Shown here: one piece after another, positions 57,334-64,000 of the stretch
How positions within the stretch are numbered: the first letter of the stretch is position 1
Layout of the letters: every line of letters starts with the position of its first letter
Origin: Sphagnum compactum
Taxonomy: Eukaryota; Bryophyta; Sphagnopsida; Sphagnales
Direction: 5' to 3'
NCBI GenBank assembly: GCA_965153455.1
Contig: OZ234493.1
Coordinates: 9,476,213 to 9,540,212 of the forward strand
DNA length: 64,000 bases
Notes under the pieces: model-generated
Database searches by the model: none
Told to the model about the DNA's origin: nothing
The model's input: only the letters and a program-made list of their open reading frames with translations
Position numbers and translations under genes: made by a program

Positions 57334-60300
57334 CTATGAACTGCATGCATCTTGGGTTGAGAAGGGAAACCCACCATCACCACGGAGATATTCTCCCTTT
57401 TTCATTTTTGTATTGCACCAGTTGGATTCCCTTCTTTCTTCCATAGACCTTGCCCTTCTTGATGACCTTTCCCAAGCTTGTTCAAACCTTTCATTGGAAG
57501 CATGCCCTTGCATGCACCTACTGATCTTGATTTCTTGCCTTGTGCTTTGCTTCCTTTGAGCAGGAATATCCCCTGCACAGGATCTGCCTTGAAGATGTAG
57601 TATTGAGGAAACCTTTTGAAGCAGAGAGCCACAAATTTCTTGGAAATGACTCATCTTGCAGAACTTCTTCACCTTCAATTGATCCCTTGATAACTGATGC
57701 CCCTCCATGAGAGCAATCTTCTCCTTTCCCTTGAGTTTCTCCCTCAATTCTGGACATTCTGCAATTTTCTCTGTGTGTGCCAAACCTGGATGTGATAGTG
57801 CACAAGGCTCACCTTCACCAAAATCTGCTAAGAGGCTGTTATGAGGAACTACGGTCTTGCTGTCTGGTATTATTGTCTCTAGAATTTTTGCTGAGTCCTC
57901 ATCTTTCCAACTTACATGATGATTTTGTTTTAATTTACCTCCTGTCCAAGTTTGTCTGGCAAGCTCTTCTTGTTTGTCAGGTTCTAGATCAGCTGATGTG
58001 GAAGCAGAATTTGCACGGGGAAGTTCACACCAGGGTTGCTGCCCCAGATGCCCAGTACACATCTTTTGAACTTCTTCAAGTACCAAGTGGCTAGTGAGCT
58101 GTTCTGAAAGGTTTTGATTTGCTCTGTTTGTCTCACTTGTGCTTGTTAAACTGCTCCCATGCTGGCAGAGATCCATGCTAGAATATGTTGGATTTCCTGG
58201 TAAGAAATTACCTATTGGCACAATGGCATGTAGATTTTCCCCTGTTGCAACCTCTCTATCACATATTGCTTTTCCAACAAGATCTTTAAAAAGGTCAGTC
58301 CATACTTTGGTCTCTTCTTCCCGTAACTTTTGAAGCATGTGAGTCAACTGGCCATGCTTCAGAGACTCAATCTCCTTTGAAGTGTCAGTGAGTAACGCTT
58401 CTGTGACCAGTCGTACCATTTCATCTCTCAGCATGTTCCGAAAGCTAAGGTTACTCACCTCGAGCTCTTCTGTAAATTTCACTAGTGCAGTCCTCATGAT
58501 CTCCCTCTCCATTTGTTCCCTCCATCCCTGTGCATTTGCAATTTAAGAACAAATGTGGCAAGCCCCCTTGCAGTGTTGTCTTCAGTACTAGCAAATGAAC
58601 ACAATTCAAGACATGATATGCTCAGACACTCTGGACTTCACTACTTCAGGTTCATAGCAAATAAATTGCTGTCTGAGTGTTCATGGTATTGCAGAATTTT
58701 ATTGTATTGTTTCCACAAAATAAAACAAGACTGAGCAACTTTGTTCTTGATTTGAACTTACTGACCTCTGTTTGTACAACTTCTTGCATTTGTTTCACCA
58801 TTTCTTTTCTCTTCTCTTTCAAGAATGCTTGCTGCTGCACAGCAATCTCACACTCCATCTCTTGCTTTAGCTTTTCTTCCAGTTCTTGCCACCTTGCTTG
58901 GGTGCTTTCTCTGACAGTTGTTACAAGTGCCCGAGTTGCTTCCTCAAACATAAGTTTCTCCAAAATAACAAAACTATCTTTCACCCGCTTCACCGTGTCT
59001 CGCTTCATCTCTTCAAACAGAATTTGCTCCTCTGATGCTATTCTGTTTGTCACCCGTTGTATCATCTCCTGCCTCTCATTTCCCTTCATAAGATCTTCTT
59101 CAGCTTGCAAGTTGTTGCGGAACTTTTCTAGGATGAAAATCCTCTCGGTTTCATATGAGGCCCTCATGTCCACCATTGCCTACAGTCTCATCCATACAAT
59201 TGTTCAGAAATGCATATCTAACCAATTGCAGAGAAATCTCCAAAACGACAAGTTGAAGGTGGGTGCAGTCATAAACTCATGAGAGTTGATCACAAAGTGT
59301 CAGAAAATCATCTTCATCACAAATAGCACTGACTTCATCAGCTCCAGATGGTGGGTGTAGATAAGTATACAATCTGCCCAAAATGGACACCAGGAGTCTT
59401 TTGAGATTGAGTTCACCCACCTGTCTCAAGTCCTGGCTTCTCCACTCCCTATCCTCATGTATCTGCTGTTGAAGCTGCTGCTCCACTTCCTCATCTTGCT
59501 TCCTACAGATCTCTTGCTCCTGTCTTTTTTGGCCATCCACCAACCTGTCCATCTAGCATGTTTTTGAAGAATTCATGTTAATTGAGGACTCCCAGAGAAA
59601 TAGATAAAAATTCTGACTCACTCTGTTGCAAGCAATATCCTACATATCCAGCAATGAGGAGTTTATTGTGGAGAGCTGTCTTCAAGTGCACAGAATCACT
59701 TGCATGTCTATGTACTAGCAATGGAATGTGAAATGAAAACGACAGACAAAGTCTTCAAAGTACATACATCAATGTTGATGACTTGCAACGGTTGCTCTAC
59801 CAGTAGACCACTCTCTTTTCGTTTCACCATTTCTGCATGGCGGGAGTCAAAAAGTCCTCTCTCTTCTTCTTTGATTGCTTCTCCAGCCCTCTCAAGCATC
59901 TCTATGCGCTCCTGTTGCAGCACAATCCTCTGTTCCTCTTCGATTTTGGCCCGTACTCTCTCTCTCATTTGACTACGTTGGTGATCAAATTCCCTTCTTT
60001 CTTCCTCTTGTATCCATTGGCTCACCTGAAGAGGACAGATGTGTCTGTCACAATTTTCAGGCTTCCAATCCAGATGTGATCTTTCCAGACCTTGAGTTGT
60101 AGTCATGTCAACATAATACCTTTCCAAGCTCATGCTTTTTCTCTGGAAGATTGTAAATGCTTGATATATCTGTTCCTGTTCATGAGCTCATTGTGCTTGC
60201 CATGTACATGATAAAAAGCCTTTGCCACCCAGTTCATGACAGTTCATGGCATTCCAAATGTACATCTGGGTGATGTCCATATGTTGAACTTGCAACACAA

Positions 60301-62776
60301 TACCAAATCACTTACGGATGCCCCCATTGCAGTCATACCTGTCTTAGAGCTGAGATTCTTTTAAGAACTTTAGTCCATGTTGATTACAGTCCAGGAAGGA
60401 GAGAAGTTAAATTCAAGGTTCTTGCACTTTTATGGAATCACTCACCCGAGTAAGAAGATTGTGCCTTGCCTGGTGAATTGTTTGGACTTCATCCTCTGTG
60501 GCTGGAGCCTTTGCACTTGGTGATTTTTCCTCTCTTTGGGATGGTTGACTGGTCCACTTTGACAAGACAACCTCTGGAACACTCCTCCTGTCTTGGACCT
60601 GCAGCTTGAGTCATGTTAGTGAACAGTGAAAATTTCTAAAAGGCTTTGAAAGGAATTTGCTACAGTCTCAACACCACACTGATCTCAATTATAATGAGGT
60701 TTGGCTGATCTCAAACCATGGGTCAACAAATGCAAAGACCTAATCATATTGTTCAACAGATGCAATGAAGACCTTGATTGATGCAATGAAAAATTTCCCT
60801 TGGACATACTGACCTGGACTCCGATGCTGTGATCTTTTGGTAAGGTTTGAAAAGCAGCCATAACCCCTTGTAGTGCCCCTTCCTGGACAATACCTCCTGA
60901 GAATCCTCTAGGTGGTCAAGGTAAAATATTATTCATTTAGCCCAGGGTAAGAACAATTGGGTAAACATCATCATGCAGATAACTTGGTCATTTCAAAGGT
61001 CCTGTCACTCTCATTCCTTTGATTCATTACTCAACATGAGCTCAAGAGTTCAAGCCAAACCTGGCTGGCCAGCAGCGTTGTCTTTCTTCCTTGCCACAGT
61101 TGGAATGCCACTGCTCCAGCCTCCATGTGACATTGAAATTCCTGGCACCAGTGCAACTCTTGGGCTCCCCATACTGAGACTGCTGTTACTCTCGAATCTA
61201 GGTGTCATTGGGGATCCTGGAAATGATGAGTTTGGGGTATTGCCTTGGTCTCCACCTGAAAAATACAAGAGATAACCAGTTGACAATCTGTGTTGATTGC
61301 ACCATTTGAAGTGGCATAGGGAAAAGAAGATGACCAAAAGGCTTACAGCATTTTGACAAAGGAGATACATATCAGGGAAGAAGTCTCTGCATGTATAAGA
61401 GGCCAGTAATTTGTGGTACTTGTTGGAATATGATTTTGTCGAGAGGAGTCGCCATCTGAAGGATAGATTCTTGGTGGAGGTTGGAAAGAACTAGACAAGG
61501 AATTTGGATCTGGCTCCTTCAAGGCTCTAGTAGTCAGAGATGCCTCATGTGGCTGTTGCTTCCATGTTTGTGAACCCTTTGAACCTGTAGCTCCTGCAGA
61601 TTCTTGAACTCCAGAGCTACTACCATTCCTCTGCTGTAATACACATAAGTAAAGGCACAGATGAAAAAACTAACATAACACACTCAATTACATGCACTAC
61701 AGAAATTTGGTCACAGATTTTCAGAACCTAGAGATATGCAATGATGCTGTTTGCAGGTATCTGTGTAAGCTATTTGAAATCAAGAACCTGATCTGAAAGG
61801 GCTGGAAGGCTTGCTGGGGACAAGGAATCTGGACTATGGTGCTGGTACTTCAAGCCCAACTTGTTAATCTCCTCAGTGAACAATTTTCTGTGGCAATAAT
61901 CGAAGTTAGATTTTCTACTATCATATGGCCTACTGTTCTTCCAAAGCTGTTTCTATTTCATTTGATTGCATTTCATGCTTGCTAGGAAAATGAAGAAAGG
62001 TAGGCTAGAAGGGCAGTATTGCAGATACCTGTAGTAATCATCGCATGGATGTTCCCACACACTTTCTCCAGACTGGAAATTGAAATAGTAGATCTCATCA
62101 TCCTCTGACCGGCTGCAAGAAGAATATAAAATAGACCAGGTATGCCAACTTCAGTCTCCTTGAACCAGGCAACGAGTTCTAGGGCAATCTACTTTTGTCA
62201 ACACAGATTTTGAGTTTCCAAATCCCTTCTCTTGTTGTCCTGTACCGTATAGTTGTATATAAATAACTAAAAGATGCCTTACTACTTTGTTCATCTTGAT
62301 GGATTGCAATCAAGAAGCATACTTAGGGGAAGGGGAATGGAGTCACCAAGGTTTCCAGTGCTCGGGCAGGGGAGCTTTCAGGCCTTCCCTTGCCACCCAT
62401 AGCAGCTCACTCTCTTCAGGCAAATTCATTCCAAGCCATGTTGCATACTCCAGCAACTCTACAGTCAACAACATCATAGACACAAAGACATGTTTGGCAT
62501 TTGACCATTTGTTTGGAAGCCACAGCATAGCAAAGCAAAGCATGCATGATGTGGTGGATCTAAAAATGTATCTTATGCATTAAATGCCATCTCATGAGAA
62601 CACAAGAACTCTCATGTACACTTTCAGTGGAATTGCTTCAAAACAGCCTGATTCCCTCTTGTAGTTTGACCTAACTACAGGAAATGCCGAAGAAAATTTG
62701 CACCTTCTTCAGTAGGCTCATAGTTTACATCAATTTCCTCCTCCAGCACAATATTGTCCCGTGGGAATCTAGACAT
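57334..62776 (-). CDS. CEP164-like centriolar distal-appendage protein (WW domain, coiled coils)
   Basis: Twelve exons, 62776-62704, 62458-62347, 62112-62029, 61887-61788, 61633-61420, 61255-61061, 60905-60814, 60598-60446, 60025-59768, 59552-59421, 59179-58766 and 58527-57334, keep phase and give about 1006 residues. CEP164 docks vesicles and mother centrioles to membranes during ciliogenesis. The N-terminus matches it closely: [18 protein letters not shown], then [20 protein letters not shown] and [17 protein letters not shown]. The WW module follows, with Trp59, the [20 protein letters not shown] block and Trp81. A Ser/Pro-rich linker follows (residues about 95-340). Long Glu/Lys/Gln-rich coiled coils come next, including [20 protein letters not shown] and [17 protein letters not shown]. 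The last exon's C-terminal half has no recognisable domain, and its splice pattern is the least certain part. In plants this implies flagellated sperm. Confidence 0.8.
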
Positions 62777-64000
62777 GATTGCAGTAAGTTTTTTGCCCTA
62801 AGAGCCACACTCCTTGTGTGCAGATTCCCAAACTCCGTATTCAAACTATCCATCAAACACTGCAATTATGCTTTGGTGAGGAAACAGAAGTCTGTCTGAT
62901 AACTTCAATTATAACTAGTTGCAGATAAAGAGAGGTTCAAATGTCATCCAGTCCTTCCCCTCCTTCTCTTACTTCTTGATCACTATGCTACATGTAATAG
63001 TCAATAGAACAGATCTCCTTGTCATCCACCACCCACTCCAAACCCTGTGAACATGAAAGCCCCCTCTCACCCATCTTTGATAATAATGCTCTTTTTTACC
63101 CACTCAGGCATAATCTCTACTAGGTATCATGATCAGTTTCACATCTGTATGCATGTGGACAGAGGGGGTTGATGAAGTCAAGCATTTCAGGGTTTAGGTC
63201 TGATCAAAGGACAAGCATTGCCCAAAGAAGCTTCCATTCATATCATAGACTTGATCACAATCCCTGTTTTGTACTTTCTTTCTCATTGAACTGCTTGGGC
63301 ACCATTGTTTTGTAAACAACTGGTGTAACCCAAAGTTTGTTTAAAAAAGACATGATTTTTTTGGGCCAACTGAGAACTATTTGAACAGTAACAAATGACA
63401 TGAGATATCCAAAACTATGCTGTGACCTTGGATGGTTGTTAGAAGGAGAAAATCAAAACCTAAAGTTTGAGGCTCACCTAACAATGCCATTGCTGCATTT
63501 GACAAGAAATCTGACTTAGCTTGATTGCACACCACTGGAGCAGCTTATTTGAAGATCCATCAAGCTATAGTCTTGCAGATCCAATTTGTCATTGTACAAA
63601 TTGATGTCTGGCATTTTGAAATTCTCACCAAGGACTTGAGTTCATAACAAATGGATCTGGTATACATGTGATCAAAGAAGCGTCAATGCCTGCACTTTCT
63701 CTATCACCATGAATTCTTCATAACCTTCTTTGCATGCAAGGTGTCGTAAACATCATGAAGTGAAAGAAGAGAACGCAACCACCTCACTGCTAAGCGGTTA
63801 TCACAACAAACCACCTAGAAACAAACAAACCTAATGGATTTGGAGATCATTGCAACGACTAAGTAATCCCGCTAAATATGTCACAGACGGTGGAAGGATA
63901 TCAGACAAAGAACCTGATGCAAGTCGCGCCGGACCCTCTTGTTTCCAAAGAACTTCTCTACGCAACCGAAGAAGAAGCACAGATCGCTTCGGCTACGAGA
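62777..64000. other. Region upstream of the CEP164-like gene
   Basis: No coding exon is recognised. GC content rises in the last 100 bases. On the minus strand, GACTTGCATCAG followed by GTTCTTTG near 63915 could be a 5' UTR exon boundary of the same gene, but this is a guess. Confidence 0.35.

Noticed and set aside
58677-59282. 201-codon plus-strand frame
   Set aside because: It is antisense to a coiled-coil exon of the CEP164-like gene, whose Glu/Lys codons read as Phe/Ser/Leu on the other strand.

Overview
This is a nuclear segment of a land plant. Genes are split by canonical GT-AG introns of roughly 80-1000 bp, the background is AT-rich, and decayed LTR retrotransposons, MITEs and microsatellites fill the gaps. 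One gene (57.3-62.8 kb, minus) encodes a CEP164-like protein with the characteristic N-terminal WW module. CEP164 acts at centriole distal appendages and in cilia, so the source probably makes flagellated sperm. Together with an E/DYW-type PPR relic this points to a lycophyte, fern or other non-seed plant rather than an angiosperm. This taxonomic placement is inference.

Layout. 1.7-4.8 kb (+): an NRT1/PTR (NPF) transporter in five exons. 5-14.2 kb: three decayed Ty1/copia remnants (one plus, two minus) around a block of inverted AT-rich repeats that contains a 145-bp CACTA-like MITE. 14.2-21 kb: gene-free, with a 32-bp tandem array, a near-perfect hairpin, a 94-bp tandem duplication, a Tourist-like MITE and a fold-back element. 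22.6-25.2 kb (+): soluble inorganic pyrophosphatase, eight exons. 28.8-32.9 kb (-): Yip1-domain Golgi protein, six exons. 34.6-35.8 kb (-): CKS1 cell-cycle protein, three exons. 37.1-39.4 kb (+): protein kinase CK2 beta subunit, five exons. 40.8-42.7 kb (-): PDCD2/MYND protein, two exons. 43.3-45.2 kb: dispersed and tandem repeats. 46.1-48.1 kb (-): EBF-like F-box/LRR pseudogene. 48.4-53.9 kb: Ty3/gypsy-related wreckage and a solo LTR. 54.7-56.0 kb (-): PPR-DYW pseudogene. 57.3-62.8 kb (-): the CEP164-like gene.

The most unusual content is at 49.2-52.3 kb. In one orientation, a decayed C5-cytosine DNA methyltransferase (motifs I, IV, VI, VIII and IX/X in order, PCQ codons still readable) is followed by a gypsy-type integrase whose C-terminus carries a PHD-finger-like Cys/His array. 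Many of its stop codons and substitutions look like CGA to TGA or CAA changes, the signature of methyl-CpG deamination. I read this as a retroelement that captured a DNA methyltransferase and a histone-reader-like domain and was itself methylated and decayed.

The intact genes are ordinary housekeeping and transport genes with no evident operon-like logic. CKS1 and CK2 beta are divergent across a 1.3-kb spacer, CK2 beta and PDCD2 are convergent, and pyrophosphatase and YIP are convergent. The YIP and PDCD2 genes share an identical 15-mer containing a telo-box about 185-195 bp upstream of their start codons.
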